Positions 30,047-38,944 of a DNA stretch of 64,000 bases are shown piece after piece. The position numbers and the translations under genes are program-made. Origin of the DNA: Nitrospiria bacterium. Its GTDB lineage: Bacteria; Nitrospirota; Nitrospiria; JACQBZ01. The stretch is from NCBI GenBank assembly GCA_035498035.1, contig DATKAN010000010.1:1-64000 (forward strand), read 5' to 3'. The notes under the pieces are model-generated. The model did not search any database, was not told the DNA's origin, and saw only the letters and a list, made by a program, of their open reading frames with translations. The number at the start of each line of letters is the position of its first letter. Position 1 is the stretch's first letter.

Positions 30047-30075
30047 ACTCTACCGAACGGGCCAGGGACAATCAA
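30047..30075 (-). promoter_or_regulatory. promoter of engB (leaderless transcript)
   Basis: On the minus strand TTGATT (30075-30070) and TAGAGT (30052-30047) have a 17-bp spacer. Seven bases separate the -10 box from ATG 30039, so transcription should start at or next to the A of the ATG. Confidence 0.65.
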
Positions 30076-30099
30076 GAAAAAAATCCTGTCGCGGGGCTG

Positions 30100-30128
30100 T
30101 TGACAGCCCGGGCCTTTTCTTTTATAGT
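30100..30128 (+). promoter_or_regulatory. promoter of the TPR gene (leaderless transcript)
   Basis: TTGACA (30100-30105) and TATAGT (30123-30128) with a 17-bp spacer. Nine bases separate the -10 box from ATG 30138, predicting a leader of about three nucleotides. Arranged back-to-back with the engB promoter. Confidence 0.7.
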
Positions 30129-30137
30129 GGATGGGCT

Positions 30138-30848
30138 ATGAACGGGGATCCCGATTTCGAAAAAGTCTATCGTGCCGCCCAGGAATGCTTCGAGGAAAAT
30201 CGTCTGGACGAAGCGGAACGTCTGTTTCTGAAGCTCCTGGAACGAAACTCAAAAGGGTACGCGGACGTTTTCAACCGTCTGGGTTTGATCTACTCCCAGA
30301 AAGGCCTGCTGGAGCGCGCCGCTCAATATTTTGAAAAGGCCTTGGCCATTAATCCCAAATACACGGATGCCGCCCTCAGCCTCGTTGTGACGTATAACGA
30401 ACTTCAGAAGTTCGCCGAGGCCGAACGCGTCTTCAACCGTGCGGCCAAGGTGGTCCGTTCCGAACCCACGTCGCTTGATCCGTTTATTCAAGGCAAGCTG
30501 GCCAACGAGCATGGAAAGCTGGGGAATGCCTATTATAATTTGGGCCGGTACGATGAAGCCCTCGACGAGTACCAGAAGGCCGTCAAGCTCCGGCCGAATT
30601 TTGTGGATATTCTGACCCAGATCGGGATGACTCTGAGGGAGAAGGGCGAACTGGACCGGGCCATCGCGGCCTTCAGCCGGGCCAAAGAGGCCAGCCCCAA
30701 ATATGTGCCGGCCTACATCCACCTTGGAATCGCCTATTACGCCCAAAACCGACGGGACTTGGCCTTGCAAGAGTGGAAAGCCGCGCAGAAGATCGATCCC
30801 GCCAACCGCGCCGTCCAGGTTTACCTGAACTTGGCCAAAAAGCCATAG
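30138..30848 (+). CDS. tetratricopeptide-repeat protein
   Basis: A 236-residue cytoplasmic-looking protein made almost wholly of TPR units (about six: YRAAQECFEENRLDEAERLFLKLLE, GYADVFNRLGLIYSQKGLLERAAQYFEKALAINP, and so on to YIHLGIAYYAQNRRDLALQEWKAAQKIDP). No signal peptide. The start is fixed at ATG 30138 by the promoter immediately upstream. TPR proteins of this kind act as scaffolds; the partner is unknown. Followed 24 bases later by the peptide-transporter ATPase gene. Confidence 0.82.
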   Translation: MNGDPDFEKVYRAAQECFEENRLDEAERLFLKLLERNSKGYADVFNRLGLIYSQKGLLERAAQYFEKALAINPKYTDAALSLVVTYNELQKFAEAERVFNRAAKVVRSEPTSLDPFIQGKLANEHGKLGNAYYNLGRYDEALDEYQKAVKLRPNFVDILTQIGMTLREKGELDRAIAAFSRAKEASPKYVPAYIHLGIAYYAQNRRDLALQEWKAAQKIDPANRAVQVYLNLAKKP

Positions 30849-30872
30849 CCTTTTCCTTCACCCGAGGAACCC

Positions 30873-31862
30873 GTGAACCCGGCCGTTCTGAGGATCAAGA
30901 ATCTCCGGACGCAATTTCATACCGATGAAGGTATCGTTCAAGCCGTGGACGGAATAGATCTGACGGTCCGTCCGGGAAGCGTCCTGGGGCTGGTCGGTGA
31001 ATCCGGTTCCGGAAAGTCGGTCACGGCCCTCTCGGTGATGCGCCTCATTCCACAGCCGCCGGGCCGAATCGTTTCCGGGGAGATATGGTTCAACGGAACC
31101 GACCTCATGACCTTGAAGGAAACCGAGATGCAAGCGATCCGGGGGAAACGGATCGCGATGATTTTCCAGGAACCGATGACCTCGCTCAACCCGGTCTTCA
31201 CCGTTGGAAATCAGATCTCGGAAATGCTCCGTCTTCATCTGAAAATGAGCCGGAAAGACGCCCGCGACCGCACGATCGAACTCCTGGAGCTGGTCGGCAT
31301 CCCCTCGGCCGGTCAACGCGCCAAGGAATATCCGCATCAACTCAGCGGCGGCATGCGACAACGGGTCATGATCGCCATGGCCATCTCGTGCAACCCCGAA
31401 CTCGTTTTCGCGGACGAACCCACCACCGCCCTGGACGTCACGATTCAAGCGCAGATCCTGGTTCTCCTGGAGGAACTCCGAGAGCGGCTCGGCATGTCCC
31501 TCGTGCTGATCTCGCACGACCTCGGCGTGATCGCGGAAGTCGCCCATGAAGTGGCCATCATGTACGCCGGCCGCATCGTCGAAGAGGCCCGTACGGAAGC
31601 GCTGTTCGCGCAGCCCCTCCACCCTTACACGCAGGGACTTCTCGCCTCCCTTCCCCGATTCGATATGACGGGGGGGCGAAGGGAACGGCTCCGGGCGATT
31701 CCCGGAACCGTCCCCAAATGGACCGAGAACCTGCCGGGTTGTAAATTCACTCCCCGTTGCGGCGTGGCCATTCCGCACTGCAGCCGCCAAGAACCCGCGT
31801 TGGAGGAACTTCACCCCGGCCACCGGGTCCGATGCTGGGTCGCCATGGGGGAAAAAACGTGA
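30873..31862 (+). CDS. peptide ABC transporter ATPase (DppD/OppD type)
   Basis: A 329-residue ABC ATPase of the dipeptide/oligopeptide class: [17 protein letters not shown] (Walker A near 43), Q-loop [12 protein letters not shown], signature [14 protein letters not shown], Walker [13 protein letters not shown], and the OppD/DppD C-terminal extension [14 protein letters not shown]. Start GTG 30873 with GAGGAA upstream. Its stop overlaps the next gene. Permease genes (44.6 kb) and binding protein (51.2 kb) are elsewhere in the window, and a single transporter could be assembled from them. Confidence 0.92.
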   Translation: MNPAVLRIKNLRTQFHTDEGIVQAVDGIDLTVRPGSVLGLVGESGSGKSVTALSVMRLIPQPPGRIVSGEIWFNGTDLMTLKETEMQAIRGKRIAMIFQEPMTSLNPVFTVGNQISEMLRLHLKMSRKDARDRTIELLELVGIPSAGQRAKEYPHQLSGGMRQRVMIAMAISCNPELVFADEPTTALDVTIQAQILVLLEELRERLGMSLVLISHDLGVIAEVAHEVAIMYAGRIVEEARTEALFAQPLHPYTQGLLASLPRFDMTGGRRERLRAIPGTVPKWTENLPGCKFTPRCGVAIPHCSRQEPALEELHPGHRVRCWVAMGEKT

Positions 31863-32878
31863 TGGAAGCGGGTCGGCCCACCAGCCCGGACGAACCCGCA
31901 ACCGGATCGTCCCATACCGCCCTGTTATCGGTCCGAAATCTTAGAAAGTATTTCCCGATCCGCGAGGGCTTATTGACCAGGACGGACTTCCAGGTTCATG
32001 CCGTGGACGACATTAGTTTTGATCTGCAACGAGGAGAGATCCTCGGACTGGTCGGCGAGAGCGGTTGCGGGAAGTCGACAACCGGACGGCTGATTCTCCG
32101 GCTGCTGGAACCGACGTCGGGCGAGGTCCTCTTTCAAAGTGAAAATATTTTCAAAGCCGACTCCCGACGGATGCGCGTCCTGCGTCGCGAGATGCAGATC
32201 ATCTTTCAGGACCCTTACGCCTCACTCAACCCCCGCATGACCATCGGGGCCGCACTCGAAGAACCGTTGATCGTCCACCGAATCGGAGACCGGAACGGGC
32301 GACGGACCCGTGTGCGACAGCTGCTCGAAAAGGTCGGATTGGACCCGGACGTCGTGAACCGCTATCCCCATGAATTCAGCGGCGGACAGCGTCAGCGGAT
32401 CGGAGTGGCCCGCGCCCTGGCCCTGAACCCGAAACTCATCGTGGCCGACGAACCGGTCTCCTCTCTCGATGTCTCCATTCAGGCCCAGATCATCAACCTG
32501 CTCGAGGATATCCAGGAAGAGTATGGGCTTTCCATGATCTTCATCGCGCACGATCTTAACATGGTCCGGCATATCAGCGATCGCGTGGCCGTCATGTATC
32601 TGGGCCGGATCGTCGAACTGGGGCCGGCGACGGACCTGTACCGCGAACCGCTTCACCCGTACACCGAGGCCCTCCTGGCCGCCATCCCGATCCCCGACCC
32701 GAAGGTGAAGCGTCACCGGATCCTCCTGGAGGGCGACCTTCCAAGCCCCGTCAACCTCCCAAAGGGATGCCGGTTCTATTCCAGATGCCCGAAACGAATA
32801 CCCGATTGCCTCAAGGAAGATCCTCCGCTGGTCCAGATCCGTTCCGGACACTGGGCGGCCTGCATCCTGGCCCGATAA
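31862..32878 (+). CDS. peptide ABC transporter ATPase (DppF/OppF type)
   Basis: A 338-residue ABC ATPase pairing with the gene upstream: [17 protein letters not shown] (typical OppF start), Walker [19 protein letters not shown]-loop [15 protein letters not shown], signature [15 protein letters not shown], Walker [14 protein letters not shown], and C-terminal [17 protein letters not shown] 31862 overlaps the upstream TGA by one base; an in-frame reading to 31757 overlaps oppD and is unlikely. Cytoplasmic heterodimer with the D subunit. Confidence 0.92.
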   Translation: MEAGRPTSPDEPATGSSHTALLSVRNLRKYFPIREGLLTRTDFQVHAVDDISFDLQRGEILGLVGESGCGKSTTGRLILRLLEPTSGEVLFQSENIFKADSRRMRVLRREMQIIFQDPYASLNPRMTIGAALEEPLIVHRIGDRNGRRTRVRQLLEKVGLDPDVVNRYPHEFSGGQRQRIGVARALALNPKLIVADEPVSSLDVSIQAQIINLLEDIQEEYGLSMIFIAHDLNMVRHISDRVAVMYLGRIVELGPATDLYREPLHPYTEALLAAIPIPDPKVKRHRILLEGDLPSPVNLPKGCRFYSRCPKRIPDCLKEDPPLVQIRSGHWAACILAR

Positions 32879-32894
32879 CGGGCCTCAACCGACT

Positions 32895-33287
32895 TTAGAG
32901 TGAAGAAACGATTTCTTCGGGAATTCGCCGGGGGCGGCCGTTCGAGACGCAGACCAAGACCACGATCGCCTCGGCGATGAGGCGGCCGTTCTGGTCCCGG
33001 ACGGTGTGGGAAAAGGTGAGACTGGCCCTCGAAACTTCCGTTACGGCCGTTTCAATGTCCAGGAGGTCCGAATAGCGCGCCGGGGCCTTGTAGTCGATCT
33101 CCACACGGGTCACGACGAAGTACAGCCCTTTCTCGGCCCAGGCTCCAAGCTCGATCCCTCGCGCGCGAAGGTGTTCGGTCCGGGCCCGCTCCAGGTACCG
33201 CAAATAGTTGGCGTAATAAACCACGCCGCCGCAGTCGGTATCTTCATAATAGATTCGGATCCCCAGGTGACTCTTCGTCGGTTGCAC
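32895..33287 (-). CDS. YbgC-type acyl-CoA thioesterase
   Basis: A 130-residue hotdog-fold protein: RIYYEDTDCGGVVYYANYLRYLERARTEHLRARG is the YbgC/FadM signature with the catalytic Asp (TDCGGVVY), followed by FVVTRVEIDYKAPARYSDLLDIETAV and SHTVRDQNGRLIAEA. YbgC-like enzymes hydrolyse short acyl-CoAs and are often linked to the Tol-Pal system. I chose GTG 33287 because the open frame upstream crosses a terminator hairpin. Convergent with the OppF-type gene. Confidence 0.82.
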   Translation of the reverse strand: MQPTKSHLGIRIYYEDTDCGGVVYYANYLRYLERARTEHLRARGIELGAWAEKGLYFVVTRVEIDYKAPARYSDLLDIETAVTEVSRASLTFSHTVRDQNGRLIAEAIVVLVCVSNGRPRRIPEEIVSSL

Positions 33288-33322
33288 TCTTGCTGGAACC
33301 GCCTTTCTACGCCGTCGGCCTA

Positions 33323-33354
33323 AAATGAAAAGACACCATCCGGCGATGGTGTCC
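33323..33354 (-). terminator. intrinsic terminator
   Basis: On the minus strand GACACCATC and GATGGTGTC form a perfect 9-bp stem (33354-33346 with 33341-33333) with a GCCG loop, followed by TTTTCATTTT. It ends the transcript of the 33422-33988 gene. Confidence 0.75.
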
Positions 33355-33421
33355 TGAAGATATCCCCTTCGTTTTAGAAATGCAAGGAAAAGGCGTAAAG
33401 CCGGCGGAATCCTTCCGCCGT

Positions 33422-33988
33422 TCAGTTCAGAAGAATTTTCTTGGCCTGCTGAAACTCCGCATTCTGAAGATGGTCCAAGGCGGCTTTGATATATCCCAAT
33501 CCGATAACGCACAGTTCAAAATTATCCGAAAGTTTCCGAAACAACGGCGCAAAGGGCTTGTATTTTCCGTAATTGAACTCGGACACGTTCCGATAGGAAC
33601 ATTTCCCGACTTTGACATAGTCGATCAGAAAGTCCGGATGGTGAATCCATTGACGGATCTTGATCCGATTCAGGAATTCCGGAAACAGGCCGACCATGAA
33701 CAAGGTGAAGTCCCCGATATGCCGATGGACTTCCCTTTCCCTTTCGACCGAACCGGCATTGAGCAACAGGTCGGCTTCCAACAACATCCCGGCCACTTCC
33801 TCCAACCGCTTTCCCTTTATATCCCCAATCCGGTATAGATGATCCACGTGGATGAAATCGAGCAGCAGGTTGGAGACATAATGGGCCACCGGTTGATCCG
33901 GCCATCGTAATTGTTGAGAAAAGGTCCGCTCGGTGAGGTCCGTGAAAAGCTGTCTCAGGGGATGATGATCGGGGACCGGCTTTAACAT
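33422..33988 (-). CDS. conserved hypothetical alpha-helical protein
   Basis: A 188-residue protein that I do not recognise. It appears all-helical and soluble: PDHHPLRQLFTDLTERTFSQQL, PVAHYVSNLLLDFIHVDHLYRI, EVAGMLLEADLLLNAGSVEREREVHRHIGDFTLFMVGLFPEFL and AALDHLQNAEFQQAKKIL. Several His and acidic residues (HVDH, VHRHIGD) could bind metal. No signal peptide. It has its own terminator downstream and lies apart from neighbouring operons. Confidence 0.65.
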   Translation of the reverse strand: MLKPVPDHHPLRQLFTDLTERTFSQQLRWPDQPVAHYVSNLLLDFIHVDHLYRIGDIKGKRLEEVAGMLLEADLLLNAGSVEREREVHRHIGDFTLFMVGLFPEFLNRIKIRQWIHHPDFLIDYVKVGKCSYRNVSEFNYGKYKPFAPLFRKLSDNFELCVIGLGYIKAALDHLQNAEFQQAKKILLN

Positions 33989-34157
33989 TTCCGAATCCTC
34001 TAATTTTTTTAATTATAGCACAGATTTTGAAGACCCTCCGCCCAAGAGCGACGGGGATTCTTCGGCCCGACAGGAAACGACCACATTCGTATTCGCTCGT
34101 CGACCCCCCAGTGCGCGGGAGTTGCGCTCAGGATGGGGGTTCAAGATCGTCCGATAC

Positions 34158-34937
34158 TCAGTCGGAGGTCAAATTCAGCAGATGGCGCCCGTGGCCGACG
34201 GACGCGCTGGTCCGGATGGCCTGATGAACAAACCCTTTCGCTTTCCGGACGGCTTGTGGAGCCTTTAATCCGGCCGCCAAACCGGCCGTGACGGCCGCGG
34301 ACAGAACGCACCCGGCGCCATGCAGGCGTCGGCCGCCGACACGGGCCCTCCGAAAACGTTGCGTCCCCGAATCCCCGACCAGCAGATCGAGGGCGGCGTC
34401 GCCTTCAAGATGTCCTCCTTTGACCAAAACGTATCGGGGTCCCATCGCGTGGATTTCCATTCCCGCCCGCTCCATCTCCTTCTCCGTCCGGACCGGCAGT
34501 CCGGTCAGGGCCTCGGCCTCTTTAAGGTTGGGGGTGACCAACAGGGCCAACGGCAGCAATGACTTTTTTAAAAATTCGATATCGTCCTTCTTCAGGATCG
34601 GATAGCCTGTGGAGGAACGAACGATGGGGTCGAGGACATAGTCCTTGAGACGATATTTTTTCAGAAGCTCGCCGACGATCTCGATGCTTTCCCCGTCCAG
34701 AAGCATGCCCGTCTTGACCGCTTGAACCGGCATGTCGTCCAGAAGGGTCGTGATCTGTTTTCGGAGAAGATCGGGGGGAATCTTGACCACCTCCTGAATC
34801 CCCAGAGTGTTCTGGATCGTCAAGGAAGCGACGACGGCGGCTCCGTGAACCTTCAGAGCGGCAAACGTCCTCAGATCGGCCTGAATTCCGGCCCCTCCCG
34901 TTGGATCCGAACCGGCGATCGTCAAGGCCACGTTCAA
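34158..34937 (-). CDS. thiD: hydroxymethylpyrimidine/phosphomethylpyrimidine kinase
   Basis: A 259-residue ribokinase-fold enzyme that phosphorylates HMP and HMP-P for thiamine synthesis. Seen: LTIAGSDPTGGAGIQADLRTF at the start, PVQAVKTGMLLDGESIEIV, DPIVRSSTGYPIL, VTPNLKEAEALTG and HGAGCVLSAAVTAGLAAG (anion hole and catalytic Cys/Asp region; the usual T in GTG-C is AG-C here). Start TTG 34937 with GAGG eight bases upstream. Ten bases after the M23 gene, so it is the last gene of the thi/proteasome run. Confidence 0.93.
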   Translation of the reverse strand: MNVALTIAGSDPTGGAGIQADLRTFAALKVHGAAVVASLTIQNTLGIQEVVKIPPDLLRKQITTLLDDMPVQAVKTGMLLDGESIEIVGELLKKYRLKDYVLDPIVRSSTGYPILKKDDIEFLKKSLLPLALLVTPNLKEAEALTGLPVRTEKEMERAGMEIHAMGPRYVLVKGGHLEGDAALDLLVGDSGTQRFRRARVGGRRLHGAGCVLSAAVTAGLAAGLKAPQAVRKAKGFVHQAIRTSASVGHGRHLLNLTSD

Positions 34938-34947
34938 GGCGGAAACC

Positions 34948-35814
34948 TCATTTAATGTTCAAAACGGAGAGTGGATTGACCCGAGCCCCGTCGATCCTCA
35001 TTCCCCAATGGAGATGCGGTCCCGTGGCACGGCCTGTGGCGCCGACTTTACCCAGAACCGCTCCCTTATGGATCTTCTCGCCTTCTTTAACGTCCACCTC
35101 ATCCAGGTGAAAATACATGGTGTAGAGTCCCAGGCCGTGATCCAGCACAATGCTTTTTCCGCTGAAGAAAAAATCCCCCACCAATGCCACCACGCCCTCG
35201 TTGGGTGCATGGACTGCCGTCCCTTTTGGGGCGTGGATGTCCTCCCCGCTGTGAGGCGATCGGGGTTCGCCGTTGATGATCCGCCTCAGTCCAAATGTCC
35301 CCGCGATTTCACCCTGCACCGGCATGATGAACCGGCCGCCCCAATATTTCTGGGCCGTCACCTTGCCGAGCAACTGCAAAATCTTTTCCTGTTCTTCCGC
35401 GGCCCGTTTGACGCTTTCCTCGTCGAGATCCACGTAGTTTTTTGGAACCGTCAATTTTTGGATCGCAAAATGGACCGGAAGGACTTCCACGGTGTAATGA
35501 CGGTGTTCCACGGTTCCGTCCTCCATCGAAACGTTCACCCGCAAATCCTCCCGGGAGGGAGGGTCGGCCATGTCAACCCCGATCAACGCCCCGAATTCCC
35601 CCGGGGCCTCCGCCTTAAAAAAGGGGATGGTCCGATGATGGAGTTCCCCCTGGACCGATGCGGCGTGGGGGCCGACCGGAACGGAAAAATAAAAGAGGTC
35701 CCCTTGTTTGATACGGAAGACCGAGACCGGATTTGATTTCACGGGCGCTTGGGATACAGTCTCGGCGGGCCAGGAGGGCGTTTCTCCCCCCGACATCACC
35801 AGGAGGAAACTCAC
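34948..35814 (-). CDS. M23 (LytM-type) peptidase
   Basis: At least 288 residues with a C-terminal M23 domain: HSGEDIHAPKGTAVHAPNEG (first His and Asp ligands), FFFSGKSIVLDHGLGLYTMYFHLDEV and GRATGPHLHWGMRIDG (HxH). An N-terminal beta-rich region precedes it. The first canonical start, GTG 35814, leaves a truncated signal. The frame is open upstream to 35871 and reads FRSQIFKVAYLPFLVSFLLVMSGG, an ideal signal peptide, with only ATT or CTG available as start (ATT at 35844 or 35871). The true start is thus probably non-canonical and overlaps pafA. It probably acts on periplasmic peptidoglycan. Confidence 0.85.
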   Translation of the reverse strand: MSFLLVMSGGETPSWPAETVSQAPVKSNPVSVFRIKQGDLFYFSVPVGPHAASVQGELHHRTIPFFKAEAPGEFGALIGVDMADPPSREDLRVNVSMEDGTVEHRHYTVEVLPVHFAIQKLTVPKNYVDLDEESVKRAAEEQEKILQLLGKVTAQKYWGGRFIMPVQGEIAGTFGLRRIINGEPRSPHSGEDIHAPKGTAVHAPNEGVVALVGDFFFSGKSIVLDHGLGLYTMYFHLDEVDVKEGEKIHKGAVLGKVGATGRATGPHLHWGMRIDGARVNPLSVLNIK

Positions 35815-35831
35815 GAGAAAGGGCAGGTAAG

Positions 35832-37208
35832 CTACCTTGAAAATCTGTGACCGGAAGCCGCGGCGATTAATTCCTCAACCCTCCTGTCGGACGAGCTGAA
35901 CGGATCCATGCAGAGAATGGTTTCTTCCCAGTATCCATTCAGCTTGAGATAAGTCCAGTCCACCGTATAAGAACGGTTCTTTTCACGGGCAAAGCGGATG
36001 AAGTCCCCCCGAATCTTGGCCCGCGTGGTTTGAGGCGGCTCGTTCATGGCCATCTGAATTCCGTCCTCTTCCACCACTCTTTCAACCATATCCAAGTTTT
36101 CCAGGACATAGTATAAGCCGCGCGACCGATTGACATCGTGATACTGGAGGTCCATCAGAAGAATTCGGGGATCGTCCCACCCGCAGTCCTTTTTTTCCAT
36201 ATAGGAAATCATGAGCTCTTTTTTCGTCACCCAATCGATCTGACGGGAGAGTTGCATGGGATCCTCTTCCAATTTGTTCAGGATATTCTCCCATTTCTGA
36301 ACGATATCTTTGGTGATGGAATCGACCTCCGTCGATGCGAGGTAATCGTAAGCCCGCTCCAGATAGATCCTCTGGATCTCAATCCCCGTCAGTTCCCGCC
36401 CGTCCTCCAGTTTGACACGCCGCTTGAGCGTCGTGTCTCTGGAAATCTCCCGAATGGCCTTCACGGGGTCTTCCAGCTCGATGTTGGGAACGGTGTAGCC
36501 CTCTTCGATCATGGACAACACCACGGCGGTGACCCCGACCTTCATCAGCGTCGTAAACTCGGACATGTTCGAGTCCCCGACGATGATGTGAAGGCGACGG
36601 TACTTCTCGGCATCCGCGTGGGGCTCGTCCCGTGTATTGATGATGCTGCGCGACGACGTGGTCGAAGACGAGGTTTTTTCGTGGATGTGCTGGGCCCGCT
36701 GGGAAAGAAAATAGTGCGTTTTCCCGGAGAGCTTCAGAAGTTTACCGGCCCCCGCATAGATCTGGCGCGTGACAAAGAAAGGGATCAGCTGTTCCGTGAC
36801 CTTCCAGAAGTCGACATCCCGTCGCATCAGGTAATTCTCGTGGCAGCCGTAGGTATTTCCCATCGAATCGGTGTTGTTCTTGAAAATAAAAATTTCCCCG
36901 TTAAGCCCCTCTTCCTTGAGCCGCTCCTCCGCCAACGGCAGACAGCCCTCGACCAGGCGTTCGCCCGCCTTGTCGTGGGTGACCAGGTCGAAGATGTTAT
37001 CGCACTCGGGCGTGGAATATTCGGGGTGGCATCCGGTATCCTGGTAGAATCGGGCGCCGTTGACCAGGAAGGCGTTTGAAGGCCAACTGTTCGGGATCAA
37101 ACCTTCAAAGATATATCCCAGCACTTTCTCCACGGGCAGATAGACCTTGCCGTTCGGAGAAAAGATCAGCCCGTATTCATTTTCGAGTCCGAATATTCGT
37201 TGTCTCAT
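35832..37208 (-). CDS. pafA: Pup-protein ligase PafA
   Basis: A 458-residue carboxylate-amine ligase that attaches the C-terminal Glu of Pup to substrate lysines using ATP. [14 protein letters not shown] at the N-terminus, [71 protein letters not shown] and [15 protein letters not shown] match the Dop/PafA family, and the absence of the Dop loop after the first strands marks it as PafA. ATG 37208 starts five bases after the prcA stop; the open frame to 37364 overlaps prcA. Shares about the same fold as Dop two genes upstream of prcB. Confidence 0.94.
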   Translation of the reverse strand: [458 protein letters not shown]

Positions 37209-37213
37209 GAGAA

Positions 37214-37915
37214 TTACCTGGCCGAGGGGGGGAGCAACTCCGTGATCTCGTCGGTCGTCAATCGCCTGAATTTCCGGCCCTGACGGTTCCGGTCCAGCAC
37301 CGCCACCTCCAAGCTCTGGACGGCGAGGCGCTGGCCCGTGGTGCTCTCCATGGCTTCGGTGCATAATTTCAGCGAATCCGACAGGGGAACACCCACTTTG
37401 TAGCGGTCCCTTAAAAACAGCATAATGGCTTCCGACCGTCCACCGATCACGGTAAAACCCCGTTCATCCGTGATACTGCCATCGAAGGAAATGCGATAAA
37501 TCTCGCCCGATTGCCCGCCCTCGCCCACGGCGACAACGGCAATCTCAACTTCCAGCGGCTTGACTTCCTGACTGAAGGTCGTGCCAAGTGCCTGGGAGTA
37601 GGCATTCGCAAGGGATTTGGCCGTGACATCCTCCCGGCTGTACATATACCCCTTCAGATCGGCATGCCGGATACCCGCTTTTCGAAGGTTTTCAAATTCA
37701 CTGTATCTTCCCGCCCCCAGAAAGGCGATGCTGTCGTAAATCTCCGATATCTTGTTCAGAGACGTGCTGGGGTTGTCCGCCACGATTAAAATTCCATCTT
37801 GATATTCCATGGCGATGATGGACCGGCCCTTCGCGATGCCCTTTTTGGCATACTCCGCCTTGTCCTGCATCATCTGTTCGGGCGAGACGTAGTACGGAAA
37901 GGCCATCTCAGGCAC
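37214..37915 (-). CDS. prcA: 20S proteasome alpha subunit
   Basis: A 233-residue PrcA: FPYYVSPEQMMQDKAEYAKKGIAKGRSIIAMEYQDGILIVADN at the N-terminus (the gate-forming helix H0), then YDSIAFLGAGRYSEFENLRKAGIRHADLKGY. Alpha subunits build the outer rings and the docking pockets for the ATPase C-termini; it lacks the catalytic N-terminal Thr as expected. ATG 37915 overlaps the prcB end by eight bases. Cytoplasmic. Confidence 0.95.
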   Translation of the reverse strand: MPEMAFPYYVSPEQMMQDKAEYAKKGIAKGRSIIAMEYQDGILIVADNPSTSLNKISEIYDSIAFLGAGRYSEFENLRKAGIRHADLKGYMYSREDVTAKSLANAYSQALGTTFSQEVKPLEVEIAVVAVGEGGQSGEIYRISFDGSITDERGFTVIGGRSEAIMLFLRDRYKVGVPLSDSLKLCTEAMESTTGQRLAVQSLEVAVLDRNRQGRKFRRLTTDEITELLPPSAR

Positions 37916-38723
37916 CTCGCTTCCGGGTTTCGATCAACTGTTCGTAAATCTGTCGGATCTGGCGCTCATCGATATCGATAACGCCTTTGACCGTCACCGT
38001 TTTAACGGTTGGATAAATGCCCCGAACCAAATCCGGCCCCCCGGTTCCTATGTCTTCTTCCGCCGCATCATACAGCGCCACCAAGGCCGTCCGAACCCCG
38101 TCATTCTCGGCCATATCGGATTGATACAATTTCTTCATCGTCGTGCGGGCGTCTTTCCCGCCGGACCCGGTCGAAAAATAGTCGGCCTCTTCGTAACGCC
38201 CGCCGGTGATATCATATTTAAAAATGCGTCCTTCGTTCCGCTTTAAATCGTAACCGACAAAGATCGGGATGATGACCAAACCCTGAAAAGCCATCGGGAG
38301 ATTCCCTTTGACCATCTGGGCCAGCTTATTCGCCTTTCCATCCGTCGTTAACTCCGCGCCTTCCAATTTTTCGTAATGCTCCAGCTCGGTCTGAAAGAGC
38401 CGGGCCAATTCGATACAGGGTCCGGCGGCGCCGGCAATGGCGATCGCGGAATGCTCGTCCACCTTATAAACTTTGTCAATCCGACGGGCCGAAACCTGAT
38501 AGCCTTCCGTCGCCATGCGGTCTCCGGCGATGATCACCCCGTCCCGGTATTTCAGGGCGAGGACGGTCGTCCCGTGCCACACCAACGCGGACAAAGGCCG
38601 GTCGCTTCCGCCTTCCTCCGAATCTTTACGGACTCCCGGCAGCGCGTCCGGACGTTGGGACGAAAGCCAGTCATAAAAACTGGGTCCTGGATCTTGAAAC
38701 GGCGCATTGGACTTGAAGTCCAC
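37908..38723 (-). CDS. prcB: 20S proteasome beta subunit precursor
   Basis: A 271-residue PrcB with a 51-residue propeptide ending HG before TTVLALKYRDGVIIAGDRMAT. Cleavage exposes Thr52 as the nucleophile; Asp17 and Lys33 of the mature chain fall exactly in place (AGDRM and RRIDK). GAAGPCIELARLFQTELEHYEK follows as in actinobacterial PrcB. Start GTG 38723 comes two bases after the pup stop. It forms the inner catalytic rings of the core particle. Confidence 0.96.
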   Translation of the reverse strand: MDFKSNAPFQDPGPSFYDWLSSQRPDALPGVRKDSEEGGSDRPLSALVWHGTTVLALKYRDGVIIAGDRMATEGYQVSARRIDKVYKVDEHSAIAIAGAAGPCIELARLFQTELEHYEKLEGAELTTDGKANKLAQMVKGNLPMAFQGLVIIPIFVGYDLKRNEGRIFKYDITGGRYEEADYFSTGSGGKDARTTMKKLYQSDMAENDGVRTALVALYDAAEEDIGTGGPDLVRGIYPTVKTVTVKGVIDIDERQIRQIYEQLIETRKRGA

Positions 38724-38725
38724 CC

Positions 38726-38926
38726 TTATTCTCCACCTTTCTGGACGTAGTTTTTGACAAATTCCTCCGCGTTTTCCTCCAGCACGTCGTCGATTTTATC
38801 CATGAGCTTGTCAAGATCTTCCTTGATCTTTTTGCCCTTCTCGGCGCCTTTCGTGCCGGTCCCCGTCTCTTCTTCCTTCTTGCCGGATTCTTTTTTCCGG
38901 TCTGTTTTGTGTTCTTGCTTGGACAA
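38726..38926 (-). CDS. pup: prokaryotic ubiquitin-like protein Pup (Glu-ending)
   Basis: A 66-residue, highly charged protein with an N-terminal disordered part and a C-terminal helix (KKIKEDLDKLMDKIDDVLEENAEEFVKNYVQKGGE), all Pup features. It ends in GGE, not GGQ, so it is ready for ligation and does not need deamidation by Dop. Start TTG 38926 has AAGGGGGTGAG upstream. Sits between dop and prcB, the classical order. Confidence 0.95.
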   Translation of the reverse strand: MSKQEHKTDRKKESGKKEEETGTGTKGAEKGKKIKEDLDKLMDKIDDVLEENAEEFVKNYVQKGGE

Positions 38927-38944
38927 GGTTTCTCACCCCCTTAC

